From assembly GCA_029204225.1 (NCBI GenBank), contig CM055114.1:18246540-18310539 (forward strand): DNA of 64,000 bases, written 5' to 3'. A program made the position numbers and the translations under genes. The notes beneath the pieces are model-generated. The model was not told where the DNA came from and searched no databases. It saw nothing but the letters and a program-made list of their open reading frames with translations. Positions 11,876 through 24,800 of the stretch are shown here, one piece after another. Within the stretch, counting starts at the first letter, position 1, and every line of letters starts with the position of its first letter. This stretch comes from Diphasiastrum complanatum (lineage: Eukaryota > Streptophyta > Lycopodiopsida > Lycopodiales > Lycopodiaceae).

Positions 11876-13222
11876 ATGACACATTCACCTACCTCGAGTG
11901 AAACTGTTCAGGAAAACTTGTCCGATCAGTTTCGGCGCATGGATGAAACCCTTTCTGGCCTCGTTCTTCGCGTCGATACAGTTATGACCGGCTTTCCTAC
12001 TATGCAGTCACATATTGATTCTTTACAGCCTCATGGTCCTGGAAAAGCTCTTGTATTTCCTTCATTTGGGACTCCCCCTCCATTTGGATTTCCATCTTCT
12101 TCTGCTAGTTATCCTGGTGGTGGACCGTTCATTCCACCTAACCCACCTCCTCGTTTCTTTCCACGTCCCCCAGTTCCTAAGCCACACTTTGCTCGAGACT
12201 TTCGTGATAGGGTACAGCTTGCTACCTATTTCGGTTCCTCTGACGGGAACTTATTAGAGAATTGGTTTGCTAAGCTTGACACATATTTTCGGATCTACCC
12301 TAAGACTGATCCTCAGAAGATCCAATTGGTTGCTTTACACTTAGATGGACGCGCCGCCACGTGGTGGCAAGTTTATCGAGCTGATCCTGATCGGGAAGGG
12401 CTCCATATATGGCATACCTTTCGATGTGACCTCCGTCATGCTATGATTGATCCTCAGTGGCTCGACCGCCAACGTGATACATTCCGTAGTCTCACTCAGA
12501 CCAGTGACCTTGCTTTTTATACAGATCAATTTATGGAGCTTTCTTATCTTTTCACAGATCTACCGCCCACTGAGCTTATTTCTCGTTACATTGCTGGGCT
12601 TTGTGGTGCCTTACGTTACGATGTTTTTTCCTTTCGTCCTCCCACACTTGTTGAGGCGATGTCTCTTGCCAGTACTTTACAGCACAAGTACTCTGACACC
12701 CTTCCTTCTCGCTTCTCCCGACCCCGTCCTTCTGCTTCATCTTTTCCCGCTATGTCCGCCCCTACACCTGCCCCTACAGTTCCAGCTCCTTGCATTGTCC
12801 CTTTGTCTCCTCGTCCTCCGACCCCTCGACCTGCTTTTGTCCGACGTTACACGTCTGCAGAGTTTGCTGACCTTCAGGATTCTATATCACACAGTTTGAG
12901 CAAGTTGCCTGATTTACTTAAGATAGTTATTGATCTACCTGAGCTCGTCATTGTATCCCATAGTGAGTCAGAGTCACATATACGGGTTGCCAACACTGCT
13001 TCATCCGCTTCATCCTCTTCATCTGCCTCATCTTCTTCTTCCATTTCAGACCTGTACATCGCACCTACCTTCGATCCACCTTCACCTTCACCTTCTATTC
13101 CAGTTGCAATCCCTATATCTCTGTCAGATCCTATTCTTGATAATAGTGAATCCATCATAGCCGATCCTTTGACCTCGAATACCCCAGAAGAGGAATTCCT
13201 CTCATTCGACTACTTCAGCTAA
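11876..13222 (+). CDS. Retrotransposon gag (Ty3/gypsy type)
   Basis: The capsid-like protein of an LTR retrotransposon would package element RNA in cytoplasmic particles. I start at the ATG at 11876 (448 codons); the frame is open further upstream but without an earlier ATG. Residues about 1-40 could form a helix, then comes a Pro/Gly-rich stretch. The Retrotrans_gag core runs from about residue 115 to 260, with LENWFAKLDTYFRIYP and the hallmark AATWWQVY. The C-terminus is Pro/Ser-rich with a serine tract. No CCHC zinc knuckle is visible. The PBS lies about 220 bases upstream. No protease or pol follows; instead the sequence joins LINE ORF1-like sequence in another frame. The frame is intact, which is unusual here and suggests a recent insertion. 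Confidence 0.85.
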   Translation: MTHSPTSSETVQENLSDQFRRMDETLSGLVLRVDTVMTGFPTMQSHIDSLQPHGPGKALVFPSFGTPPPFGFPSSSASYPGGGPFIPPNPPPRFFPRPPVPKPHFARDFRDRVQLATYFGSSDGNLLENWFAKLDTYFRIYPKTDPQKIQLVALHLDGRAATWWQVYRADPDREGLHIWHTFRCDLRHAMIDPQWLDRQRDTFRSLTQTSDLAFYTDQFMELSYLFTDLPPTELISRYIAGLCGALRYDVFSFRPPTLVEAMSLASTLQHKYSDTLPSRFSRPRPSASSFPAMSAPTPAPTVPAPCIVPLSPRPPTPRPAFVRRYTSAEFADLQDSISHSLSKLPDLLKIVIDLPELVIVSHSESESHIRVANTASSASSSSSASSSSSISDLYIAPTFDPPSPSPSIPVAIPISLSDPILDNSESIIADPLTSNTPEEEFLSFDYFS

Positions 13223-13706
13223 GATCCAACAGCTTGAAAGTCAAGTGGAACAACATCATACCGCTGTCCGATCCTGGGCAGATGTGTTTAAAGGTCCTAA
13301 TACTGTTGTTCTACCACCTCCACCTTCTTTTATCTCAGCTACGTTCACCGAGAGTCGTTTGCGAGAGCAAAAGGCTCTTAATGTCCGAGTCAGAGGTATT
13401 ACGAACTCCCATGATGCTATTGGTGAAGCTAAAAAGTTTCTTGAAGAGAGTCTTCAACCCCACCACAAAGATGGATACTGCATGGCGACCTAAGAAAGAT
13501 CGAGGTACTCTTGTTATACGCTTTGCATCTGCCACTGGTCGTCATGAAGCGCTAGGGAAGAGATCTACACTGGGGGCACCACGATATACCTGGATGAAGA
13601 CCTTACTTTCATTCAGGTTCAAGAACGGAAAAAAGCAAAACAAGAGGCTCTAACGAATGGAAAGCGGTTGATCTACAAGGATGGTATCAGCCGTTTTGTA
13701 GATATT
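13219..13706 (+). pseudogene. LINE ORF1-like C-terminal remnant
   Basis: Just after the gag stop, another frame reads KIQQLESQVEQHH, SWADVFKG, then FTESRLREQKALNVRVRGI and GEAKKFLEESLQ. After frameshifts near 13470 and 13555 it reads RGTLVIRFASATGRHEAL and YLDEDLTFIQVQERKKA. This order (RNA-recognition-like fold, then a YLDxDLT-type tail) resembles LINE ORF1 nucleic-acid-binding proteins. The LINE 3' module follows immediately, so this may be an internally deleted LINE lacking ORF2. Whether the gag and this piece ever formed one protein is unclear. Family assignment comes from recognition only. Confidence 0.55.
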
Positions 13707-13926
13707 AGATATCTGAGACTGTTCAGAGTTAGTGAGAGAGTTAGAGCATTGAAGAGATGCTAGTTGAATCTGTAAAAGGTCTACGTTCCATATAACCCTG
13801 GACATTATCCTCTTCTTAGTTAGTTTTGGTTTAGTTATGTTGTTTGACGGCATTGTTTCGTCTTGGTTCCACTTTATTTGATGTACTTGCTCGTCTTATA
13901 TGCCTTTTGGCATGGAAAAGACGTTA

Positions 13927-13988
<62 letters not shown>
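13707..13988 (+). mobile_element. LINE 3' module copy 2: hairpin plus (CT)n tail
   Basis: This is the near-identical partner of 9861-10152. The terminal hairpin is at 13893-13922 (GTCTT/AAGAC outer arms, ATGCC-TTTT-GGCAT inner arms). GTTAAAG follows, then (CT)n from 13930 to 13988. It follows the LINE ORF1-like remnant without a gap. Confidence 0.8.
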
Positions 13989-13991
<3 letters not shown>

Positions 13992-13994
13992 CTC

Positions 13995-14400
13995 GGGCAC
14001 GGGTCTGCGGTAGTGCGGGTGCGGGGTCCGCGGCCTGTTTTTTGTTTTTCTGTTTTTGAAAATAAAAAAAGGGCGTCCGGGTCCCAGGTGCGCTTGCGCC
14101 CGGACACTGGACGCGTCCACCCCCCCAAAAAAAAAGAGTAAATATATATAATATCAAAGTACCCACGACACCGTACCAGGTACCGTACCAAGTGTCGTAC
14201 CAAAAATGACTTTAAAAAAAAAACAAGTGCTGTGGAACTGAAGTTCCACGGCACCTCCTGTATGGCACCTATGGAACCTGTGCCGTACCAGGTGTCGTGG
14301 TACTGCACGTGGAACTTTGATATATATTATTCGGACCTGGACACGTCGGGGTCCGGACGCTGGACGCGGACGCCAAAAGGCCGCGTCCGGCCCGGACCGT
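13995..14400. repeat. GC-rich fold-back (inverted repeat) element
   Basis: The stretch folds on itself about a centre near 14215. ATATAATATCAAAGTACC near 14150 pairs with GGAACTTTGATATATATT near 14311. CGTACCAGGTACCGTACC pairs with GTGCCGTACCAGGTG. The GGACGCG/CGCGTCC-rich ends pair with each other. A smaller perfect stem, GTGGAACT/AGTTCCAC, sits at 14232-14251. It is far more GC-rich than its surroundings. It may be a MITE or fold-back transposon; no transposase is present. Confidence 0.65.
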
Positions 14401-15759
14401 CATGTCTGATATATACATAGGACATACATACATACATATCTGATATATACCATACTTGCCTAGAAATGCGTTTTTGGGAGCAAAATCGTGCCAAAAAAAG
14501 AAATAGATTATATATATATTTTGCCCTAAAATTGCCCTAAATTAGACCTAAACCATGTTGTAGCCAACCCAACTGTAACCAAAACACCTGGCAACCTATA
14601 ACAACGCAAGGCCCTTGATCAGAGCTTTAACCTGATATTCATATTGCCCACAAAAATCCAAAAAAAAAAAAAAAACGTTTATGAGAAACACCATTTCAAA
14701 AACGCGTTTTTGAAAGGGGGGGTGCAACTATGATACATACATACAGAATTTTAAATACTATGTGTTTATTACATATATTAAATAAGCATCTCTGATGCTG
14801 ATTTTGCCACTATAACCAGAAAAAAAATTGGTTAAAAAAGATTGCAAGCACATTTAAGAATCAATCAAAACACTAAATATAAAAAAAAGATGATGGTTCC
14901 ATTCCTGTACTTTTCTAGCTTTCTCGAATGCTGGCTTTCATTGGCTGTCTGGCAATTTCACTGGCTTTCCCAAGCATTGACATTTTCATTGGCTTTCTGG
15001 TCTTCTAAGGACTAATTTCACTAGCTTTCTTGGAAGTTGGGACCGACAATCTCTAGGGAAAAGTCCCTATAATCTTGCAATTTCAGAAGCTTTTAGGCAA
15101 TTTCAGAAGCTTCATGGATGCCGGTTTCACTACCTATTGTATATTGTGCATAGCATCTGGCAATATCACCAATAAACTAGGTTATTATCATTGGCTTTCC
15201 GGCAATTTCACGGGCTATACATTTATTAGTGTTTGGCAAAATTGATATCCTATTTGTGTTTTAAAAAATTTCGAAAAATTTCCATATGATTCCCCATAGA
15301 AATCTTTGCATTATGAACCCCATATTTGAAAGAAAAAAGTGCTTTCTCGAGCATTTTGGCACAGAATCCTGGGATGCTATTATGCAATAATGATATAGAT
15401 ATAGATAGATATATGTTTTTTCCAAAAATTCTTTTCTTTAGTTTATGATAATATCATATGGAAAGGTTGGTTATAATGCCAATTTGCATAAGGTACACTC
15501 TTTGTAAGGTTCTTTTGATGGAAGACATTAGGGAAAGAAAATTTTGGAATACAAATATTTTATTCAAAATCATGGAAACAAATTGTGTGTTTTAGGATTA
15601 TCAGTGATATTGTTTTTATTGAGTTGAAAATCTAGAATTCCTCGAAAAGAAGTGCCACAACCCTTTATGGGTTTTGAAGTATTATTGAGCGTTAGTATGT
15701 ACTATGTTCTATGATTTTTTGCTATTCGTATAATTTACTTGCTCGCTTTGATATGTCAG
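14401..15759. other. AT-rich intron; irregular GGCTTTC repeats
   Basis: No gene seen. From about 14920 to 15215, motifs such as CATTGGCTTTCTGGCAATTTCA recur irregularly, about eight times. The stretch ends in the polypyrimidine/AG of the first RecQ exon in the window. Confidence 0.6.
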
Positions 15760-15868
15760 GCAAAAAAAGTTGTTGAGAATGGCTATGACAAGCTCTCTAT
15801 CTTTGGATTGGGACGCTATAAGTCACCAACTTGGTGGAAAGCTCTTGGTGATCAAATGCTTATGCTAG
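15760..15868 (+). CDS. RecQ helicase exon A (RQC recognition helix)
   Basis: The acceptor is ATATGTCAG and the donor is CTAG|GTTAGT. Phase 0 in, phase 1 out. It encodes the conserved RQC stretch with FGLG and SPTWWKALGDQ, the part that contacts duplex DNA at the fork. It is the most 5' exon I can find; nothing upstream in the window resembles the helicase motifs. Confidence 0.9.
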
Positions 15869-18800
15869 GTTAGTTATTATGCATTGTATGTTGGAATAGG
15901 GCTTGTGTTATAATTTTTTTTTCACATAAACTGGCCTTTACCAAAACTTATTAACGTTCCGAATAGAACATGTTCCATTTTGTACATACGAAGCTGAAAG
16001 TTTCATACCAAAAGGGCAGAATGGGTATCAAACTTTGATGATTAGTAGCTGTACATACACTGAGCTACCAGTATTTGCTTTCTAAAAGTGATTCTATGCA
16101 TTTTCATTTCAAATTATAAAATCTAAAGCTTGGAAGTTGGAACACAAAAAGGCGGGATGCCGCAAGGTTTTTTTTTTCCATAATTTTAATGGTTTTGGGT
16201 GTACTATTTAAAAACAATGGCTTAGTGCAAACATAAGTAAGACCACAAAATTTATGAACATCAATCTATATCTACCACAAAAGTCACCTATTGGAGTGGC
16301 ACGCAAATGCTCATGCAGTGGGATAAATTGGGCTCAAAATAACCTTTTAAAGTCAAACCAGGTAGTAGGGCACTCTGTTGTAGTTTGAAGCCGCTGCCAC
16401 CAGCGGTCAGCAACATCCTACAGCTGATAGGTGGCTCGCTTGATGCGCCATACCTCATCTGCGGATACTTGCCGTAGTTCAAGATAGCTCTCCGACTTGT
16501 GGAACCATTGATCCACATAATCTGCTATACGTTGTTGTAACGTGGAGGCTTCACGTCCTTATCGTTAAGGTACGAAATGTTAGACAATTGTTAAGAAGAA
16601 GGTTGTGAAATGAAAGGTTCATTAAGAGTTACATCCAAGGGCTGTGTGCCAATTGGAGTACTTCCAGTGATCATTGTGATAGCCTTCTCGAGATTAGTGA
16701 GAATACGCTCCATGGTCGACATGCATTCTTGCATATCCCAACATGGAGTCTCAGGCATAACCTTTTGAGATGCTCTTGGAATTCAATAGCCATATGTAAA
16801 GAGTGGTGTACTGTGTATTTGCAATTGTTGTTATCATATTTACTGCAGAGACTGTGAAAAGTGAGTTATAAACCGATGTGATAAAGGTAACATCTGGGCT
16901 AAACAAAATTTAACATTTACTTCATGTTTTGTTGTTTTGGTTTAGTTGAAGTGAGACAACCTGACACATTTGCAAGCTCCATCGAAAAGTTGTCACTAAT
17001 ATACAAAAAGAGGGAAAATGTAATCACGTGTGATTTGGTTTACGGTTCCAACCGGTAGCCATTTGTGCACAAGTGGTTACGAGTTCTATTTTCTGGCACC
17101 ATTTGCATTTATACTGCATCACCGTACTATCAATTTGTTGCCGGTCCTACTTGTGGTCATCCTCTTCATTATGGCTTTGGCTGTTTGTAGTGCCCACCAG
17201 TAGCAGTCCTTCAAACTCATTTTTCTCCACTTGCTATTGTTCTTCGGAACGGTTGGTTCATAGAGTTATTTTGTTACTACTCTTGGAGTTGGCTTCTGCG
17301 ATATGACATCTGTCTTTATCAGGACATCACACTTTAATACAAGCTTGTTGGTACATTGATCCCCTATTAGCAGTCCCTTCCTGAATTGTCAAGATTTAGC
17401 TTCATTATGTCTCATTATTTAATTTGATAATAGTATTTAGCATAGTCGAAGTGACAACAAGAGTCCCCTCCAACACTTGACCTAGTTTTGTTCACTAGAA
17501 TCTAGATTGCAAGTTTTGTTACCATAGGGTTAGGACGATGGCTCGATTAGCGTCAAATTCTCTATGGCTTTGTCATACGCTATGCATACAGCAATGTACA
17601 AAAATCCCTGTGAATGTTGTTCGTACGTCTAATCTTGCTCTTAGTTGATGAGACAACATTTAGCTGCACATTGATTCAGTGTCAGAGTGGTGACGTTTTC
17701 ACAATGACTATTGATGTTTATGAATTGTGGACATATGTGATCATTTGAAAGGACAGTTACCCTATGAATCCTACATATGCTTGGTTTTGTTAACTGTCCT
17801 CATTCTTACATGTGAAACTCTCTCACATCATAAGTACATTACAGACATTTGTCCTCATACATACATGTGAACTCTCTCAGATCATGAGTACATTACAGAC
17901 ATAGTCCTGGATATATGGTGATCAGCCCTTGCCTACATTCTAGATACCAATTCTTATTGCTCTTTTCCTTTTAGGTGTATCTCCTAGGGTCAAATGTAAT
18001 CTTTACTTTTGGTTCATTTGTTGGGAATGAGCTTGAGAAATGGTTGGCAGTGCAAGAGACACATTTATGATATGTGCAGCTTTTGATGAGGCTAGTATTA
18101 TCCGAATGGTACCCCTATGTTGAGTGGGCTCAACTAGGTTTTGATGGTACGAATATAGCTTTCGTCCCTTGTTTAATTGGAGCACTTTCTGGAGGGGTCT
18201 TTGCTCTGCTAATGCCTACATGTGTAAGTTTTAATTCCATACTGGAGGCATTGACACAGGTATGTGCAGATGAGCCACATATAGAGGGTATCGATGATCG
18301 ATCACTTCATTGCTTTACAGGATACCCAAGATGAGATAGAGGTTTATCTAGACAACATGTTGGACCAGTTGTAGCAGAGGTTCTATTCAGTCATTGCAGT
18401 GGTCCTTGTAGATGAGGTTGAGATGCAACATATGCTATAGATTTCAAGAGCTAGGTTGTCAGCCACCTGTATGTGCTTATGATGTCGAGAATTGACTAGC
18501 TCCTTTCACTGGTTTTATAAACTTGGATCAAGTATGCTTAGATATGCCATTTTTCCATCTTAAGTTTGCGTGCTTACTATTGTTCCAAATGCTATCAATG
18601 TGCCACAAGACCATTATGCTGGAGGGTCTACACATCCAGAGCAACCACCTCTTGTATGTGAGGAACTGCTTCAAAGTCGATATGATGAGCCACTCACATA
18701 CGAAGCAGGCCCTTGTACATTTATTTCACCAGCCTCTTTTGTGCTCCCTAAAGTTCTGACAGAGTTATTGGCTCCTTGTTTTACTGTAGCAGTTCTCACA

Positions 18801-21800
18801 AAGCTACATGCTCTTGTAGTGGTTATCATACATTCCAACGTTGTAGCAATTTTTTGATAACTCATTAGTTGGTATAATTTTCCAGTTAGAGCAATCCTGT
18901 AAATTATCACAATGCTTTTTCATTGCGGCTATGCCCATGCCCTTTAGTGCTAGCCTTCATCATGACTGGCTCTGCCCTTCACCTCTGAAGGAACAATAGA
19001 AACTCAGTACGTTGATAGCATATGCATAAAAGCTAATGTGTACATATGTTTGTGGTTGTGACCTATGCTAGGGTGCTGACAACGTGAGTAGGGATGTCAT
19101 AGCATTCAGTCCACTCTATGCATCATGAAGTTGATGGTCTAAGACTGTGGTTGGACTCCATAGGTTGAAGATCACATGTCTTCTTTGTTATGTTGAGTAT
19201 TAACCTAGACATAGCATTGATATATTATGATGCTTTCTATTGTACTTGCCATTATACATATATTGAGCTACGTGCCGCTGTATGGCATCCTTGGTCTAGA
19301 CAAATTGCGTGGACTGCATTTGCATTTGTCTTTGTTGACTGTGATGAACAATCTTGGACCTTAAAAAAATTGCTTGGGATTTTGTTGCCCCTTAGATCTG
19401 TTGTTACCTATTGTTACATGACATTCTTGGTTAATTGACTGGCTTGCATTGTAATTGCTTGTTCCTACCATATTACATTCTTGATCTGTACGAGAAGCCT
19501 TGGATGCCTTTGTGAGTCAATTTTTACAAGTGGTCATAGAGCTGTATTCTTTGGTACTATCGTTATTACTTCGACATGAGGTATACATATTTTCCCTGGT
19601 ATGTATTTGGGAGTTGGCTCTCTTATATTCAAAGGGTACTTTGCAAGGAGATTGATATTTTGAGGCACCAGTTTCTAGAGACACGCATTTGTTTTTGTTT
19701 GGCACTCACTTCAGTTACATTAAAGGAGTTCCATTTCTAACATTTTTAGGAGGGCCCAATTCTGAACCACCCACACCCCGCCGATGCATCCACTTCCAAA
19801 ATGACAAAGGCCAGAAATCTTGATGGACGTTGAAATATCAAATGGGCCAAAAACACTATATGGGTCCCTGGGCCCCATGATGTCAAATAAGTACCAGTGC
19901 AGTCAAATGAGATTGGTGTCCATAACAATCCATCATCTTCTCATTCGCATACCAATTTATCTTCTTTGTTTGAGTAATTCGAGATTTCTTTGCCATATTG
20001 GTGGTGTTAAGGAATGATTTGCGGCGTATGTCAACTTATTTCTTGTGATATATTATTTGTTATCGTGTTTTTTGTCCTTTTGTGATTGTGATTGCTGTGC
20101 TAAATCTTTATCAAGGTCCATTCTTTTATTATTAAGGGACATCATGTGTCAAAAGACCCTCACTTCTACTAGCCATGTAAAAATTAGCTTCATGATTATC
20201 TTGCTACATGTATATTTTTGCTCCTGCTAGAAAGTTGCATCATTGGCTTGTTCTTCTGGACAACGAATATCTATTCGAGGATTAGGAGGTACTTAGTGCA
20301 AAGATATTTTTTGATAGTTGTTGATCCTTTGTCGAGTTATGCTTATCTTAATGTCAAACCTAATCAGATTATTGCTGAGCAGTGTGCTTGTCAGTTTCTT
20401 TCCGAATTTGTTCATTTGCACGGATTATACAGTTCTGTATTGCCTGATTCTGACACAATTAATCAGCTTCTTGGTGGCATGTAATACAACACTAGCTATT
20501 ATTCATTTTTGACATATTTTGATCGGACCTGCCATAACTTGCAAACCTGCTAACCTCCTATAGTATATAAAGGCTTGAATGGCCAGATTTGGCTTGGATG
20601 ATTGTTGAGAGATTTAGGATACTTAGCTTAGAGCAGTGTAGAAAAACTTTCTAGTTAGCATACATGACTTTTCCGTGATTATCAGTTTGTTTCCATCAGC
20701 GTTTTTGGCTGAATCTTGATTACTATTATTCTCCATGTATTATGCTCAATTATATGCATAGATTTTCAGCTATACAAGTTCTTTCTCATAACTGGTCCTG
20801 GCTAACTAAAACTTCCACGTTCAAACAATTGTCCTTATGACAAAAAAGCTCCGTGCATGATCTAGAATGGTTTTGAACGTCTGAACTTTCAGAAATAATA
20901 TGAGCTATCCTGTGCCTCATGACAATAAGTACAACTGGAGAAAATAGGAGAGGGAATAATAGGAAGCATGAGTTGTTGTTTTTTCATGTAGGAAAAAGGA
21001 GAAGCCGAAAGCATTTAGTGGCCTTTTGTGGAGTTTGGAGAAAGAAAATGCAAAATTTAGTGTATCCTGGCATGTTGGTGGCTTTTGCTACTGTTCTTTT
21101 CATGAATGATTAGGAGCAATCTCTAAGTCACGTTGCAAGTTGGTTCAGATTTTCTAAAGCACCTTCATTTTTTGCAGGCTATCTAAAGGATATTATTCGA
21201 AACACTTTCAGAATCATCAGGTAATCCATTATTACTTTGTTAAGATCTCATCATCCACTAACATTATACCCACAATAAAGAAGAGGTGTACTGAAAAATA
21301 AGAACAGGTTGGTTGCTTTGTCTTTTTCAACTTCTATATTCATTTGAGAAGTATATACGTTACTTTTGTCAATGTTGTCAATGTTATCAATTTTATTGTA
21401 TGGTTATTTTGTTTTATGTGAATGACTGATGCATGACAATCTTGCATCCCCACCTTGGTCAACATGCGGTAGTGTTGGAGCTATGGGGGAAAAATTTCTG
21501 CGCTCGTCCATTGGAATAGGTTGTGCTCCTCTGTTAATACCTATGACTCAGGAAATGATTGAAGAAGAGAACAACAAAGATGCTGGTATATCAGGAGCAA
21601 ACTCAAACTCAGAGGCACCTACAATTTTGACTCATCTTCATATGCAAGGGTTCTCTGAGGTCCAAAGCTTGTACACCTTTGTTGATTGAAGATTGTGAAT
21701 ATGTATTTATGTGCTTGTTATGGCCAAAATTAGGTTTGAAACCTATATCGTATAATGCAATTCCATGCAGAACCTAGTTTCTTAATGCAATTTTTTACCT

Positions 21801-24800
21801 GCAAGTGTCCAAGATCTCCCTATTGGTCGTAGAACTTCTTTTCTTGTCAAGAATATCACAAAGACCATATGACGTACATTCTAACTCTAAAATTTGTCCT
21901 ATTTTGAGAGTTTTTACAGGCAGAGCTAACATTGTACAAAATGCTTGTGGAGGCAAGAGCATCATTGGCAAGACGAAATTCTACTGCACCGTGAGTATAT
22001 GCATGCTTTAATCAAAACTTTATAGAGAAAATTTCACCTTGTCATTTTGCAGTTCACATTAACTTTCTAGCACAAAGTCTATACCTATCAAAGTTGTTAG
22101 AACTTAGAATTCTTGAAAGGTGTAGCATGTAGCTGTTGTCATATGCTTCATTATGCATTGAAGCACTTTTGATACTTTTGGTCTGCTCATACAAGAACGA
22201 CTTTTTAGGGAAAATTGGGCTGGGAAAGCATTTTTCTTGTTTCCTAGATGAAATGAGTAACTGCATCTATGATTCAGGGTTTCTATGAAATATTATTTTA
22301 AATCTGTAATTCTAGAGAATTACATTTTCTGTGGTAGCAAGAGGATCACATTCCTTCTACTACTTTTTCCTTGACTGTAACACTATTTCTTCTCTCTAAT
22401 ACAAAGAGAGGAGTATGTGACTCAAGAGATTGGGATAGCATTTGCAAGCCAGTTTCTGCGTGAGAGTAGACGCCTCATGCTACTTTGCTTTGATATCATC
22501 CTTTGACCTTACTATTAACTTCGTAACATGGCAGGCTTCTTGACCTTTTCTTTGATTGTTTTGAAATGTTAGAATGGAAAAGGGTCAAACAAAATTTGTA
22601 AATTCAGAAGTTTAAATGCAGGTGATAGATAATATAACTGATGAGGATACACAATATGAGTAATGTGCACCAATATTTAGGGCAATGATGAACATCACCG
22701 TTGCACAAGTGTATGGTGAAGCATGTACAGTGGTTCCAATTCCCATTGAGATACCACCAAAGTTTTTTTTTTTTTTTCGATGAGCTACTGTGTTTTGTTG
22801 ACAACATGACCTATGTTTGCTGTATTCAGATATACGATTTGTGACGAGGTGACCCTACAGAGACTTGCAAAAATTCGACCTTCAACAGCTGTCCGTTTGT
22901 GCAACATTGATGGAGTAAACGAGGTGAGTACTACCATCCTTGAAAAGTTTTGTCACTATTGCTCCTCTTTTATCTTAAGTAGGCTTGTTACGTGACACAT
23001 TTTCAGAAATCAGGTAAGTACTGCTAAAGAAGTCATACATGTCCATACTTGAGCTTGTAGAATATAATGGTTTTGCTATAAAACCTCCAGAAAACTAGAG
23101 CACCTTTGAAGATTGAATCCTCCACAGAAGCTTTTCATGTGTTATCAAACTAGGGTTGGCTATTATAGTCATCACCTCACAGACAGCTGGAATCAAACAT
23201 TTCTTGGTGGTTGTCACAATTTGCTTTAGAAACAACAAAAAAAATTTAAAAGACAAGAATAGTTCCAATACTTTAGATGCACTTCCTACTTGCTTGCCTG
23301 GTTTCTATCAGAACATCTGAAGGCTATTGATTGGCTTGTAGAATGGAATACCGAAACAAGAGGCAAGATCTCGTTGCCTGCTACTGACGGCAGTCCAGTA
23401 TGTAAGAGAAATAATAAGGATTGCTATTCTTGTTGGAGTATGGATTGCATTTCTACTGTAAGTCATTTCTGATGCTCAAGTAATGGCCTTTAACTCATTG
23501 GCTCAGAATTGTGTTTGAGCATAAAAACTGTACAATTAGGGACATGCTATAGCTTGTCTTACCTTGGACTAGTGAAAGAAGATCGCTAATGTGTGTAGGA
23601 ACATGTAAGCCCACTGTAGTTACCAGAACTGTTAAAAGGATTACGTTGTGTCAATCTGCTGGCCATCCTACTATACTAAATACTGAAGCAGTCAATGATG
23701 ACTAATGTGCTGGACTTGCTCCTATAAAATGGCAGCCTAAAAAAGTAGAAATGACTATGTATGTGATGGAAACTCGGGAAAATTGGGGCTAACATGAAAA
23801 GTTTTGCAATTTTTTATCAGTAAGTGGTGGCTACAAGCAATAAGTTTTAGAGAGTATAATGCTAACTTAATAGATCATAATGTCATTTAGTTGGTCCACT
23901 AGTAATTAGGATGGGAAAAGAGCCCGAAGGGCCATCTAACTCAAAATTCAGTAAAAAAAATCTAGACTAAAAGGCTAAAAAATGACGTGGCCCACCTGAA
24001 GGGTGAAGGGTCCTAAAGGGCAGAAGAATGTCAACTTCTTCCAAAAATTTCTATATGAAGTTTTAATTCATTTTGCCTGAAAATTCAAGTTGGGTTTTTC
24101 TAAAATCGCCTGCCTAGGGGGACTCATTCAAAGGCTGTCATTATGGGTCAAGATTGTAGAATATAGCCAACAGTTTTCAGTTGGCCATTCCATAGAGGAC
24201 ATTTCTATTTCTGCCCACATGTGGAACATAAAAGTTTGTGATTCGGCTACCATCTAGAGAAGTTATGATGTTTTAAATAGCTACACATTTTACTATCTGA
24301 ATAAGTGGTGTTCCTAGTTGGAGTGATGTCATATGCCCTCTATTCAGTTACTTGCAATCACCACTGTTTAGTCAATAAAGTGGCTAAGAAGGACACTTCT
24401 ATTACCAGACAATAGTAAATTGGATAACAAAAGTTATCCGATCTGGAAATTCAAGATAAAAAATTTCCTGATCATAAAGGATTTTTTGAACATCCATAAA
24501 AGAAGTTAGACTGGCAGGCAAGAGTCAGTGGAGAAAGAGCTGAGTGGGATAGAAAGGCTCCAAGAGAAATATGTGTGACCAATATGTCAGTTCAAGACAC
24601 ATCCTGCGCTACATCACTTCAGCCACCGAACCGGACGAAGCTTGGTCTATACTCCAAGTAATATCCAAACTTTGAAGCAGTCAATTTTACAAAAGTTCTC
24701 TACCTCAACCTTAACATGAAGATGGATCATTCTAGACTTGTCACCAATCTTTTGATAAAGATCAAAGAGTTATGTGATTAGTTAGGAGTAGTCAATGAAA

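Noticed and set aside
12341-13158. ORFs in other frames of the gag gene
   Set aside because: Leu-rich or acidic shadow frames created by the T- and C-rich codon use of the gag frame.
22739-22770. Homopolymer T run and similar A/T runs taken as transcription terminators
   Set aside because: This is plant nuclear DNA; short T runs in introns are common and there is no Pol III gene upstream.
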